Source of the DNA: Bin25 sp026709415
GTDB lineage: Bacteria > Bacteroidota > Bacteroidia > Flavobacteriales > Flavobacteriaceae
Length of the DNA stretch: 64,000 bases
Direction of reading: 5' to 3'
NCBI GenBank assembly: GCA_965200045.1
Contig: OZ241330.1
Coordinates: 558,001 to 622,000 of the forward strand
Positions 9,229 through 18,197 of the stretch are shown here, piece after piece. Within the stretch, counting starts at the first letter, position 1. Every line of letters starts with the position of its first letter. The translations under genes were made by a program, and so were the position numbers. Under the pieces are notes generated by a model, which worked only from the letters and a program-made list of their open reading frames with translations, searched no databases and was not told the DNA's origin.

Positions 9229-9703
9229 TCTTTTAATCTCCACTGTATATCCCCTTGGATGTAGTAATGAACATGCTATCGTAGATTATCAAAGTTTTGT
9301 AACTTATGTGTATGATAATAAATCAGGTTTAGACATAGAATGGATAGCATATAATCGCCAAAAACAACAATTTCTTAAACGATGGGAAATTCCGAATGAA
9401 AATCAAATGACCATCACCCCACTAATTGTAACATCAAATCCGTTTAATGCTCATGGTCTCGGTTTGAGTGAAGTTATAGATTCAATAACAGTAAAGTTGA
9501 ACGATACACAATGTTTACACTACATTAACATGAGCGACGTGGGATCAAATATTTTTAATCCACAAGATTATGATCAAAGTGAACAATTATTAAATGAATA
9601 TTATCAAAACTATGAGCGCAATAGCAAATCAGATAAACTATTTCTAGTTTGGACTTTCACCCCCGAAGATGTAGCACAAGCTGTTGATTGTGTTATGCCG
9701 TGA
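9203..9703 (+). CDS. Predicted lipoprotein, unknown function
   Basis: A 166-residue protein. The first 20 residues form a signal peptide with a lipobox-like end (YPLGC, Cys near 20). The mature part has no domain I recognise. Its ATG lies inside the last codons of the metalloprotease-like gene, in another frame, so the two were probably translationally coupled. It may be a partner or inhibitor of that protein; this is inference from position only. Confidence 0.65.
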   Translation: MRYLIIGISLLISTVYPLGCSNEHAIVDYQSFVTYVYDNKSGLDIEWIAYNRQKQQFLKRWEIPNENQMTITPLIVTSNPFNAHGLGLSEVIDSITVKLNDTQCLHYINMSDVGSNIFNPQDYDQSEQLLNEYYQNYERNSKSDKLFLVWTFTPEDVAQAVDCVMP

Positions 9704-9767
9704 AATGAAAATTGGTTGATGATTGCTATCCCATCAATTGCTTTACTTAAACCATCGTAGAGTGTTG

Positions 9768-10727
9768 TTAATCTTTAATTTCATTTAATCCAATTAAATC
9801 TCCTAATTTATGTTCTTGTTCCAAAAATGCAAGGCATTTTGGTATGGTATGATGGGGATTTTTAAATAAACGAACCGTAGCAGTCTCTTCGCGCCCCAAA
9901 GTTGCGTTATTAAAAACAAGAATCCCAGCGACACAAGAAAGAAATGAATCGAAAGCATCCTTTCCTACAATTGGATTTCTATTGATTAATATCTCATCTG
10001 GATATATAGCGTTTATTTCATCATAATTTGAGGAATATTCAATATCACAAGCGTTAATAGCTATGATAAATGGATTATTGATACGTTTCTTTTTCCAGTC
10101 CTTTGATTTTTTTCTGAGTGCGTTTTGAAAGAGCTTGCTGCCATCAAAATAACCAGCTTTCATTGGTCCCCAAACACGCCCAACGTTACTGCCGCTGTGT
10201 ATTAGTTCACGGGTCATAATCATTTTCCAATTTCCTATTTGAATCGTTTGTGGTTCTCCTATGTCTAAAAGCACTTGAGTCTTTGCTATCAGTCTTTTTT
10301 TAGAGATGGTTTCTTTTAATAGACCATCTGATTTTAGCCAAATATGATATTGTAAATTAGTGAAGTTCCCCTTGATTTTTTCCACAAGATCTTCTTCATT
10401 TTTATTTTCACGAAACTCACTTTTTCCTAAACCACAAACTGTTGCCTCGACATAGAATTTCTCCCCGTTATTTCTCACGCCAAAGTCAACGCTTTTTTGG
10501 GTTGCTAAAAACGGAGGATGAATTTCAACCTCACAATCAAGACGATTGAGGATAGAAAAAATTTGTAATTCGAAATACGCGCTCACGAATTGAGAAAAAT
10601 CATTTAAATGGAGATACCTATTTAGCTCACCTAAATGATTGTTCGGATATTTCCCCAACCACAGATTAAGCCAATTCTCAATTTTAAATTTATGAGGTGA
10701 TTCATTGTTATGTAGGAACTTGTACAT
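9768..10727 (-). CDS. Putative PD-(D/E)XK nuclease-like protein downstream of the ApeA-like gene
   Basis: A 319-residue protein. Residues about 50-105 have an ordered acidic pattern seen in restriction-endonuclease folds: E in AYFELQIFSIL, D in KSVDFGVRNN, E in FYVEATVCG. The expected lysine after the last acidic residue is absent, so the active site may be altered. The rest is mixed alpha/beta with no recognisable domain. It lies 18 bases downstream of the ApeA-like gene on the same strand, so both are probably one operon and may form one defence unit. The fold call is a judgement by eye. Confidence 0.5.
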   Translation of the reverse strand: MYKFLHNNESPHKFKIENWLNLWLGKYPNNHLGELNRYLHLNDFSQFVSAYFELQIFSILNRLDCEVEIHPPFLATQKSVDFGVRNNGEKFYVEATVCGLGKSEFRENKNEEDLVEKIKGNFTNLQYHIWLKSDGLLKETISKKRLIAKTQVLLDIGEPQTIQIGNWKMIMTRELIHSGSNVGRVWGPMKAGYFDGSKLFQNALRKKSKDWKKKRINNPFIIAINACDIEYSSNYDEINAIYPDEILINRNPIVGKDAFDSFLSCVAGILVFNNATLGREETATVRLFKNPHHTIPKCLAFLEQEHKLGDLIGLNEIKD

Positions 10728-10745
10728 GTTTGAATATTTACTTTT

Positions 10746-11966
10746 TTACTCTTGAATTTGATTCCAGGCGTCTTTTCCATTTTGAATATATTTTTTCAAT
10801 AAGCCATCTTCAATACCTTTTAATGTATTTAACATTAGGTATATAGTTACACAATCGAAAAAACGACTTACAAATGGAAGATGAGAAACTTTAAATAGAT
10901 CTTTTTTCGAAGGATCTAGATGGACATAATAATTTCGAGTATTCACTACTTTATTTTTAAAAGAATTCCAGTACAAATCATCGATTCCTCCTGTTTTCTG
11001 GAATGTTGTCTTATTTATTTCGATTAAATCTTTAAGATACTCCTCCCCTTTTTTATTCGAACGAGACTTACATAATCTTTCGTAAATTGAGATACTATTA
11101 GTAAATAGTCTATCCTTGAGAATATTATTGTAAGCAACGTTTTCTACTAATCGATGGAGACAAAGTTTAACTATTTCATTCGAATAAGCATGATTTAAAA
11201 TAGTGGGGAGACTTGTTTTAACCTCTTCATAATCTAGACTCATAAACCTATTCGGATATAATGAGAAAGCATGATCATTATAGTATAGCCCGATCCATTC
11301 ATCACTCCCGGAACAATTAAATTCAATTTTATTGAATTTTAATGCTCCCGAAAAAATGAGGTGAAGAACTTTTTTAAATTGATTGTATAGTTCAATCATA
11401 TCCTCTATTGGTTTTGGTTCTTCCACTTTAAATCCTATGTAACCTATGTTTGTGATTTTGCTATAGGGCACATGAGACTTTTTTGAATTTTGTAAATGTG
11501 TCCAATAGTTGATATTCAAATCAAGTTGGATTTCGTCTATTCTGTATGAGTCTTCAAAATCTGCTTTGATTAATTTTTCTTTACGTAAATCAATGACACT
11601 TACATTTCTTATCCATTTATTAAGAATATCACTAAATACACGAAAATCAGTTGTTCTCATTTCTTTTGTGTCGATAACAGTTGAATGGCCAAAGTATAGG
11701 TAGAGGCATTGAAAAGTTACATTTTCTGTTATCCCTATCGTTCTAGAAAAGACCAAACAATCGAAGAGGGTACAAAAACCTAAACCATTAAATTTCCCTA
11801 CAATCTTATGGATAAGTTCGATGGTTGGATAGGGAGAAAGATTGGTTTCGATGAATATCTCATCATTTTTAAATGAAAGAACACCAAACTTTTTATCGGC
11901 TAGGGTTTCTTCAAACCAAACTTCACCGTAGTATTTTTTTGTTTTATCTAATCTTGAATTTTTCAT
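10746..11966 (-). CDS. ApeA-like HEPN-domain protein (antiphage)
   Basis: A 406-residue protein. The N-terminal two-thirds resembles the ApeA N-terminal domain (start KYYGEVWF, then ADKKFGVLSF). The C-terminal third is a HEPN-like helical bundle with RNYYVHLD at about 342-349, which fits the RNxxxH catalytic motif of HEPN ribonucleases. ApeA is a reported single-gene antiphage protein thought to act by RNA cleavage. Here it is followed by a nuclease-like gene after 18 bases. I am fairly sure of the HEPN motif and moderately sure of the ApeA assignment. Confidence 0.7.
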   Translation of the reverse strand: MKNSRLDKTKKYYGEVWFEETLADKKFGVLSFKNDEIFIETNLSPYPTIELIHKIVGKFNGLGFCTLFDCLVFSRTIGITENVTFQCLYLYFGHSTVIDTKEMRTTDFRVFSDILNKWIRNVSVIDLRKEKLIKADFEDSYRIDEIQLDLNINYWTHLQNSKKSHVPYSKITNIGYIGFKVEEPKPIEDMIELYNQFKKVLHLIFSGALKFNKIEFNCSGSDEWIGLYYNDHAFSLYPNRFMSLDYEEVKTSLPTILNHAYSNEIVKLCLHRLVENVAYNNILKDRLFTNSISIYERLCKSRSNKKGEEYLKDLIEINKTTFQKTGGIDDLYWNSFKNKVVNTRNYYVHLDPSKKDLFKVSHLPFVSRFFDCVTIYLMLNTLKGIEDGLLKKYIQNGKDAWNQIQE

Positions 11967-12390
11967 AAAACATAATATTTTGAGTTAATAAATTTTGACT
12001 TTTGGAGAATATTATGGTTAACTCTCTTGAATGATTTAAAATGTAACTTTAAGTTGTTCATATAAGAAATTGTTTAATTTTTTATTTAAAATTTCAAAAC
12101 ACAAAGAATGTGTTTTTTATTTTTCATGAATTTGATTGGTATTATTCATCAGTTTTTCGAATTGTAGAAACTGATGACCTCCGACTTATCGAGTTAGAGA
12201 TTTTGACGTATCTTTGTGTTTCCAATTACGTGAGATACGTTAAAATCTATCCGTGGTCTCTAAGTCCGGAGGCCACTTTTTCGACTTTATCTTTTTTTTA
12301 CATTTTTTCTTTTTGTTCGTTTTTTTTGCAAATACAAGCTCTTTTAATTAAATTAAAAACCAAGATACTTTATAGTTAAAAAAAATACAT
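11967..12390. other. Intergenic region upstream of the ApeA-like gene
   Basis: About 424 AT-rich bases. The first part should hold the promoter for the ApeA-like operon on the minus strand. The middle holds the three-hairpin element described separately. A frame of 89 codons (12110-12379) crosses the hairpins but does not look like a protein. Confidence 0.5.
12148..12281 (+). ncRNA. Candidate structured RNA: three hairpins and a T-run
   Basis: Three consecutive stem-loops are visible. First, ATCAGTTT (12148-12155) pairs perfectly with AAACTGAT (12168-12175). Second, AGATTTTGACGTATCT (12198-12213) pairs with AGATACGTTAAAATCT (12233-12248): 16 bp with one G-U pair and a 19-base loop. Third, GTGGTCTC (12253-12260) pairs with GAGGCCAC (12269-12276), again with one G-U, and is followed by TTTTT (12277-12281), like an intrinsic terminator on the plus strand. 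No protein gene on the plus strand lies just upstream, so the hairpins may belong to a small RNA. They could also be the remains of a mobile element. The strand is judged from the T-run. Confidence 0.4.
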
Positions 12391-12630
12391 TTATTTTTTC
12401 ATTTTATCAAACGAAAACTTATCTTTTTTAGGTTCTTTTAGAAAATAACTTTTTGTTTCTTCTAACTCTCGTTCCATTTCATTGAACATGAATTCAATTT
12501 GATCCGAATTAAATTCATAGCTTGTTTTGTTAGAGCACTTTCTTAAAAGTCGTATAAATGTGATTATTTTATCGACTCTTTTAGCGGCTACTGTTTCAAA
12601 TCTTTCTTTTTTAGTTTTTCTTTCTTTCAT
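12391..12630 (-). CDS. Small hypothetical protein
   Basis: A 79-residue, lysine- and glutamate-rich protein, predicted helical throughout, with no signal peptide. I do not recognise it. It sits alone between the hairpin element and the recombinase remnant, on the same strand as the ApeA-like operon (424 bases away). It may be an accessory gene of the island. Confidence 0.5.
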   Translation of the reverse strand: MKERKTKKERFETVAAKRVDKIITFIRLLRKCSNKTSYEFNSDQIEFMFNEMERELEETKSYFLKEPKKDKFSFDKMKK

Positions 12631-12914
12631 GATTAAATATATAAGTTAAATAAAAATGTGTTTTGAAAAAAAATCAAAGATAATGAATTATGTTGTAATA
12701 TCGTTAATAAAGGAGTAAACCATATTTCATTTTAAATAAACATTCATCCTAGGACGTTTATTTAGATTTCAGATCGTGATATGCTTTATTAATGAGGTTT
12801 TGTATCGCGCTGTTTCTGATTTATTTTGGAAGTTTATCAGTAGCTGATTTTAATCCAAGGAAGTTCGAACTTGATTTTCGTGAATAGATTTTTTTAAATT
12901 GGAGAATTATCAGG

Positions 12915-13250
12915 TTATCTTTCTCCGAGATGCTTCTTCACCTTCGTAACTGTCGGCAAAGAAACACCCAATCGTCCGCTAATATCTCGATACGATTTCC
13001 CTTTTTGTCATAAGGACATGTTTTTTTGCGTTTTGAGTTTCTTCAAAAAGATTTCTAGACTTTCGATAGATCCGTAGTGTCTACCTCATTTCCCTCCTCG
13101 TTGTTTATACACTTCACGAACTTATCAAATGTGTTCGGCGATGATATCTCGTTCTAATTCATAGACACTTGCCATAACCGAGACGATGATTTTCCATAGG
13201 GGGTTGGGAGAACCATCGGGCTTGCGACTGGGAATGCCCAAATATTGCCT
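12915..13250 (-). pseudogene. Serine recombinase, C-terminal remnant
   Basis: Translating the minus strand gives the middle and C-terminus of a resolvase/invertase: NPLWKIIVSVMASVYELERD, then YKQRGGK, and the helix-turn-helix end KGKSYRDISGRLGVSLPT followed by VTKVKKHLG. Stop codons interrupt the frame at several points, and the N-terminal catalytic part is missing. It is fused upstream to a DUF4238 remnant. A second decayed serine recombinase lies on the other side of the restriction-modification pair. Confidence 0.75.
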
Positions 13251-13418
13251 TTTCCATAAAAATGCTTTTTACTCGCTTGATTCTTTATCGGAGCCTTTTT
13301 CACATAATACTGTGATTTAAGATTGAATAACCCAATGGTCTTTCTTTTCTCATCAGAGAAATTTCGAAGATAGAATTGTGGGACGAAGTGGTAATTTTTC
13401 TTCTTGGAATCCAGTGTT
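13251..13418 (-). pseudogene. DUF4238 N-terminal remnant
   Basis: The minus strand directly downstream of the methyltransferase stop reads KNYHFVPQFYLRNFS, then KTIGLFNL and APIKNQASKKHFYGK, the characteristic N-terminus of DUF4238 proteins. No ATG precedes it, and it runs into the serine recombinase remnant after about 55 codons. It is a truncated gene; the function of DUF4238 is unknown. Confidence 0.7.
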
Positions 13419-13421
13419 ATT

Positions 13422-14465
13422 CTATTTTATGCTTAATTCAAAAAAAGTATAATTTGGTTTGGGGCAAAACAACGTTGGCTGAAACTCATCAAATCTCTTT
13501 TTCGTAATGTTGATGGCTTCTTTTGATTTGTCGATTCCAATCCAATTTCTCCCATTCAAAGTTGCTGCATAAAGAGTAGATCCTGATCCACAAAAACAAT
13601 CTAAAACAATACTATCTTCATTGGATGAGGCGTTTACAATCATATGGAGCATATCGATGTTCTTTTCGGTTGGATAAACTGGATATGGAGGATCCTTGTA
13701 TTCCCAAATATCTTGGACCTTCTTTCCTTTCATCTCATCCATGTAGTTTTTTTTACGAGGATTACCATTCGATGACCATTCTAATAGTCCCATATCATCC
13801 CATTTGTTTAAGGTTTCTACATCTGTTCGCCAATGCCTACCTGCGGGAGGATTCATTCCTTTGAAAAGTTGGTTTGATCTTCCATGGTTGGTTTCTCCCG
13901 GTGCATGAATCGGAACCGTCGTATATCTTCTTCCATCAGAATCTGTTTTAGGGTATAACCGTATCTGATCTTCCAACGTGTATTCCGTATGAGGCTCATT
14001 CCATATAAACGAATCGTTTTTTGTGTAGAATAAAATCATATCCTTGATGTTTCCATATCCTTTTTGCGAAAAATTTTTTGGATTACACTTGATTCTCGTG
14101 ATATCATTTCTGAATGATTTTGTTCCAAAAACTTCATCCATCATCACCTTCACATAATGTCCTATTTTGTAATCAATGTGAAGATAAATCGACCCTTGAT
14201 TGCTCAGAAGTTCTTTGAGTAAGACAAGTCTTTGTTTTAAAAATGATATAAACTGCTCTCCCTTTAGTTTGTCCGTATATGCCAATGTGCCATTTTTGGA
14301 GTTACTAATTGTCGAGGCTCTTCCGTTGGTGATGGTAAAGTTTGATCCCGTGGCAAAAGGGGGATCAATGTAAACTAAGTCAATTTGACCTCTTAGATTT
14401 TTCGTTTCTAATAAGTAAATTAATCCCGAAATATTATCTCCCTCAATGAGTAAATTTTCGTTCAT
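13422..14465 (-). CDS. DNA adenine methyltransferase of a type II RM system (beta class)
   Basis: A 347-residue methyltransferase. The catalytic motif IV DPPF (residues 34-37) precedes the SAM-binding motif I VLDCFCGSGSTL (about 291-302), the beta-class order. DPPF is typical of N6-adenine enzymes, although N4-cytosine cannot be excluded. The start ATG overlaps the stop of the upstream endonuclease gene by 4 bases (ATGA), so the two are translationally coupled. It should protect host DNA at the site cut by the neighbour. The recognition sequence is not readable from the protein. The gene is complete. Confidence 0.88.
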   Translation of the reverse strand: MNENLLIEGDNISGLIYLLETKNLRGQIDLVYIDPPFATGSNFTITNGRASTISNSKNGTLAYTDKLKGEQFISFLKQRLVLLKELLSNQGSIYLHIDYKIGHYVKVMMDEVFGTKSFRNDITRIKCNPKNFSQKGYGNIKDMILFYTKNDSFIWNEPHTEYTLEDQIRLYPKTDSDGRRYTTVPIHAPGETNHGRSNQLFKGMNPPAGRHWRTDVETLNKWDDMGLLEWSSNGNPRKKNYMDEMKGKKVQDIWEYKDPPYPVYPTEKNIDMLHMIVNASSNEDSIVLDCFCGSGSTLYAATLNGRNWIGIDKSKEAINITKKRFDEFQPTLFCPKPNYTFFELSIK

Positions 14466-15241
14466 ATCGAGTATAAGAAATCTCTGAGGATTAAGGCACT
14501 CATGATATGATAATCCCCATATTTTTCAGTAATGCTTTGATGCATCTTTCTTCCTTTGATGAAAAGCACCCCATCCAATATGGCGATTTTTATAGCATTG
14601 ATTTCGCCTGAATCCATAAAGCTCATGGCATCATTAAACTGATTATTTTGATTTCCACCGAAATCAGTTAAAAACTTTGCTTCACCGATGATGTACCGGC
14701 TATTGAATCTGGCTAAGAAGTCAATTCCTTTGGTGTGAGTATAACCAAGTTCTGCTGCTGCGAAACTTTTCATTTCCTCATCGCCTGCATCTAGTACAGC
14801 ATCGTTATGGTTGCTTTTAAATTCTTTTAGATCACATGGTTTTATTCCAAGTTTTTTGGTTTTTACCCAATTTTTAAACATGGGACCTATTTGCCGATTC
14901 GTCTCTTTTGGTTCAGAACATGTTTCATAGATCTTATCGAGTCCCATTTCATAAACTCTACCACAGAGTCTGTTGATCGTTTTTGGATTTCGCTTGATAG
15001 CCTCTCTATCTCCCCTTAAGTAAGCGACATAACTATCCTTAATGGGGAAAAGTTCTAGGTTTAAAAGATGATGGATTAATTCTAAATTATCTTGTTTTCT
15101 AAAACTTTGTTTAACCAATCCCCACTTTTTTTTATCGATATCCCTTATTCCATCGGGAATTGTGGGATATATCGAAAATAAATCATCTAGGTATGATCTC
15201 TGATTCGCATATTCGATGCTCAACTTTAGCCAATGATTCAT
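14462..15241 (-). CDS. Type II restriction endonuclease
   Basis: A 259-residue protein ending in a 4-base overlap with the methyltransferase start. Residues about 172-190 read KGIDFLARF then IIGEAKFLTDFGGNQNNQF, which is a PD-(D/E)XK active site: D near 173, and E and K in GEAK. This plus the coupled methyltransferase makes a type II endonuclease the most likely function. It is intact, with an ATG start 35 bases after the recombinase remnant. The order is endonuclease first, methyltransferase second, with no separate controller (C) gene visible. Confidence 0.8.
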   Translation of the reverse strand: MNHWLKLSIEYANQRSYLDDLFSIYPTIPDGIRDIDKKKWGLVKQSFRKQDNLELIHHLLNLELFPIKDSYVAYLRGDREAIKRNPKTINRLCGRVYEMGLDKIYETCSEPKETNRQIGPMFKNWVKTKKLGIKPCDLKEFKSNHNDAVLDAGDEEMKSFAAAELGYTHTKGIDFLARFNSRYIIGEAKFLTDFGGNQNNQFNDAMSFMDSGEINAIKIAILDGVLFIKGRKMHQSITEKYGDYHIMSALILRDFLYSI

Positions 15242-15276
15242 AAAATGATTTTAAAAGGGAGCTATAAAAATAATCT

Positions 15277-15904
15277 TTACATACTAAAATTCACATACCT
15301 CTTCACTTTTCTTATGGCCATCGAACTCACCTGCGGTCGACTCTGAATGTCTTGATAGGATTTTCCTTGGTTTAGCAAACGGATGATTTTGTTGTTTGGG
15401 GTTTCGATAAAAACGTTTCTCTAGTTGCCACCGTGCTGACTTTTCGTCCAAACGTACCCCCTCGTCTTTATAGGCTTCGATCCCTTGCCTGGTGCGTTCT
15501 AAAAGGGCTTTGCGTTCTATTTCATACAAACAACGCATAATGGTCAAGACCACTTTCCAATAGGTTTTTTCTCTACCATTAGCATGGCGTGAATCCACTC
15601 CCAGTTCTTGAATCACCACATTGACTTGATGTTCTTGTAGCGTTTCTAATACACCCAGTACCTTTTTGGTATTTCTTCCCCATTGACGAACCTCATCGGT
15701 GACCAACTGAGTAATCAACCCTTTTTTCACCCATTTCATTAATACCGATCCTTTAGTGCGTTCGGCAAAAGGAATGGTTCCCGAAACCCCTTGATCAAAA
15801 AAGACTTGATCGTAAGGAGTCTTGTCTAAATCAAAGCATTTTCCCTCTTGGGTGAAGTGGCTGGTATGGATGTCTTTTACTTTCAGAAACCTTTGCACTA
15901 ACAT
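15277..15904 (-). pseudogene. Serine recombinase/resolvase, frameshifted
   Basis: The open part (206 codons from 15904) has the resolvase N-terminal domain: VKDIHTSHFTQEG (the catalytic Ser lies in HTS; the usual Arg before it is His), DQGVSGTIPFAERTKG, LVTDEVRQWGRNTK and YEIERKALLERTRQGI. After that the frame is wrong: the expected GTFGRKVSTVATRETFLSKP lies in one other frame, and LLNQGKSYQDIQSRPQVSS then MAIRKVKRYVNF in a third, ending at 15277. At least two frameshifts are therefore present. It flanks the restriction-modification pair. Confidence 0.8.
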
Positions 15905-16059
15905 TTTGACTTTCCGCTAAAATAAAGGATTTGATCCAAAATCTCTGTCTTTTTATTTGATCATTTTGTTTTGGTCTATGGCGCTCGGTAGGAACCATTT
16001 CCAATTTTTTCCATCCAAACCCATGCATTTTTTGAATCCATATCAAGGTCGAAGCCAAA

Positions 16060-17040
16060 CAAAGACCCAACTATTTTTCAATCAAGTCCATGCCATCATC
16101 GATGGGCAACCCATCGAAGCTTGTTGAGTCGAACACGATCTATCAGGCCAAAAAGCCAACCATCCCCCGGTTTGGCTGAAAATGCAGTTGCTTTCGGTCT
16201 GGTTCCCTCTCTCCGATGTTCGGAACGAAGCATTCATGAAAGATAGGATGCGTTTCATAGGTTTTGGTAATTGGGACATGGAAGATGCGGTTCCCAATCA
16301 CAGCACCCTATCTTGTCTTCGTTCAGAGTAAATATCCAAAAAGCTTGATCAATAGATTATGGACGAAGTCAATCGACAGCTCATCCAAAAGGAAGTGATC
16401 CTTCAAGGGACAGCGGTAGTGGATGCGAGTATCACAGCAAGTCCTTTTCACCCAAAAGCAAGCCCCAAAAGATGGCTCCAGATCGAAAAGAAGATCAAGA
16501 ACTTCAAGCCGAGGAGAGCCATCATGAGGAAAAACAAGAAGACAGTCCCAACGCAGATTATGAAGCCCATTGGTTCCAAAAAGGGAAAATACAGGTGATG
16601 GGTACAAACGGCATATCGTCACAACGGGGAAAGGCTTGAAGCTGGGGTTCATACCGTGGCTGCCCAGAGCATGACCGTCAAGGTCTCTAGCCTTTGATGG
16701 AAGGCCTTTCGGTAGAGCAATGACAACGAGTGTTGGCCGATTAGGGCTACCAATTAGAAAAGAATGATCAGCTCTTGGAACCAATTGGGAACGAATCCTT
16801 CGTAATGGAAAAAGGTAATTGCAACAAGCCCTTGACCAAGCCACAAAAAGAGCGAAACAAAGCCATCAGTAAATAACGTTGGGTGGTTTGGTTCGTTGGT
16901 TTCTCGTTCAGGTGATGCAACTCAAGGGATGGGAGAAAATCGATAACCAACATGTTTTGGAGTCGATGGCTGACCATTTGAAGGGATCTCTAAGCATGAT
17001 GGTTCTCAAGCAAACCTAAAAGGTGGCGTCAAGGGAAAAA
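16060..17040 (+). pseudogene. IS5-family transposase, heavily decayed
   Basis: Plus-strand pieces in changing frames follow the order of an IS5 transposase: FFNQVHAIIDGQPIEAC, then VWFPLSDVRNEAFMKDR, FIGFGNWDMEDAVPNHSTL, EVNRQLIQKEVILQGTAVV with DASITASP, and finally KRHIVTTGKGLKLGFIPWLP. Several frameshifts and stops separate the pieces. It is unlike the IS5 copy at 7.1-8.6 kb in sequence, so this is a different element. Confidence 0.7.
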
Positions 17041-17475
17041 AGCCCTCAAAGTTCTATTCGGCTCAAAAATGACAAAAAAAAGAACCAAATAGGCCAAAAT
17101 CGGAAGCGTATCGTGATTTTTTGGTGCAAAGCAACATCGAATGAGTCAATCCATTTGCCGAAAAAGAAAACATTGTTTCCTTAGCACCCCATTTTTTTAT
17201 TTTGCATCATTCAAAGGTCTCTTTCATTTAAGGCCATCGAATTAATGGAAGGAAAAGATAGGGTTTTGGAGAGTATTTAACCGTTTAAGGTACTTTCATT
17301 ATTAGCGTGCTAAAAAATGGATTTGAAATACAATGCTTCACGTTTCTTATCCAAATTGTAGCCACTTGAACACTGGTGCCAATCTTAAAGACGTACATAT
17401 CCGATATGTTTTAAATTAGAATAACTAGATTTTGTTATAAAGAACTTAAAAAGTCGAATAAAGACAACTCTTAAT
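17041..17475. other. Intergenic, decayed DNA
   Basis: About 435 bases following the decayed transposase. I see no reading frame that looks like protein, and no clear inverted repeats marking the element end. Confidence 0.35.
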
Positions 17476-17700
17476 CTAAAATTCGAATCGGTATACATAC
17501 CACGTATCGTAGTCATCCCCATCTCCTCCAGGACTCCAAACACAATTTTGTCTTTCCGCTTCTTGTTTTTCATATTGTTGAGCATCTGATTTATTTGAAA
17601 AGGTTTCAAGTATCGTCCAATTTTTTAGATTACCAAGTTGACGTTCCCATTCTCTTTTACGACGCTCACGATCCGTTGTAATTCCTATTCTACAAGCCAT
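17476..17700 (-). CDS. Small conserved protein (MACRIGITTD type)
   Basis: A 74-residue protein beginning MACRIGITTDRERRKREWE and ending WYVYRFEF. I recognise this as a widespread small protein whose start and pattern resemble a reduced GIY-YIG domain. No function is established that I know of. It is complete and has an ATG start. It stands alone between two decayed transposases. Confidence 0.65.
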   Translation of the reverse strand: MACRIGITTDRERRKREWERQLGNLKNWTILETFSNKSDAQQYEKQEAERQNCVWSPGGDGDDYDTWYVYRFEF

Positions 17701-17807
17701 ATTACTAAATTTTAGTATTGCAAGGGTAAGAAAGATTGCGATATGTCAAAAATATTCCAATTAATACTAAAGCGCGTTCTGCATTATCTTTTTGAAAAAT
17801 AATTATC

Positions 17808-18197
17808 ATGGCACGATACACCAAAATGATTCCACATGCAACGGAAGAAGAGTTAAAACAACGGATACGAAAAGTTAAAAGTTTTTGGCGTGTTCAACAA
17901 ATCCAAGTCATCATTAACGCCCAACGGAAAAACCAAACAGCCGAACAATTAGCTGCTTACAGTTTTCTTTCCAAACACCGCATCAAGCAATTGCTTCGGG
18001 AATAAAATCAACATTGCTTCAAGATCTTTGAAAGTAAAGGACAAGGTGGCCTAAAGTATGGCTATCTTTCTTTCGAAGAAGAAAAGACCTTTTTAGAAGG
18101 ATTTCGACAACAAAAGAAAGAGTCGGTTTTTACTGAGAGTTTAAACCTTCAATTTTTGGAAGTCAAATACGTTTGTCGAGTTAACAAAAACAACTAG
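17808..18197 (+). pseudogene. IS630-type transposase N-terminus, broken
   Basis: The first 65 codons (KMIPHATEEELKQRIRK, FWRVQQIQVIINAQRK, then TAEQLAAYSFL) are the helix-turn-helix start of IS630-family transposases. A TAA at 18003-18005 interrupts the frame, which then continues as IFESKGQGGLKYGYLSFEEE and stops at 18195-18197. The DDE catalytic region is absent. The end overlaps the stop of the convergent isomerase gene. Confidence 0.75.

Noticed and set aside
12148..12281. Retron msr/msd RNA
   Set aside because: No reverse transcriptase gene is present nearby.
12110..12379. 89-codon ORF across the hairpin element
   Set aside because: Composition is unlike a protein, and the inverted repeats explain the sequence better.
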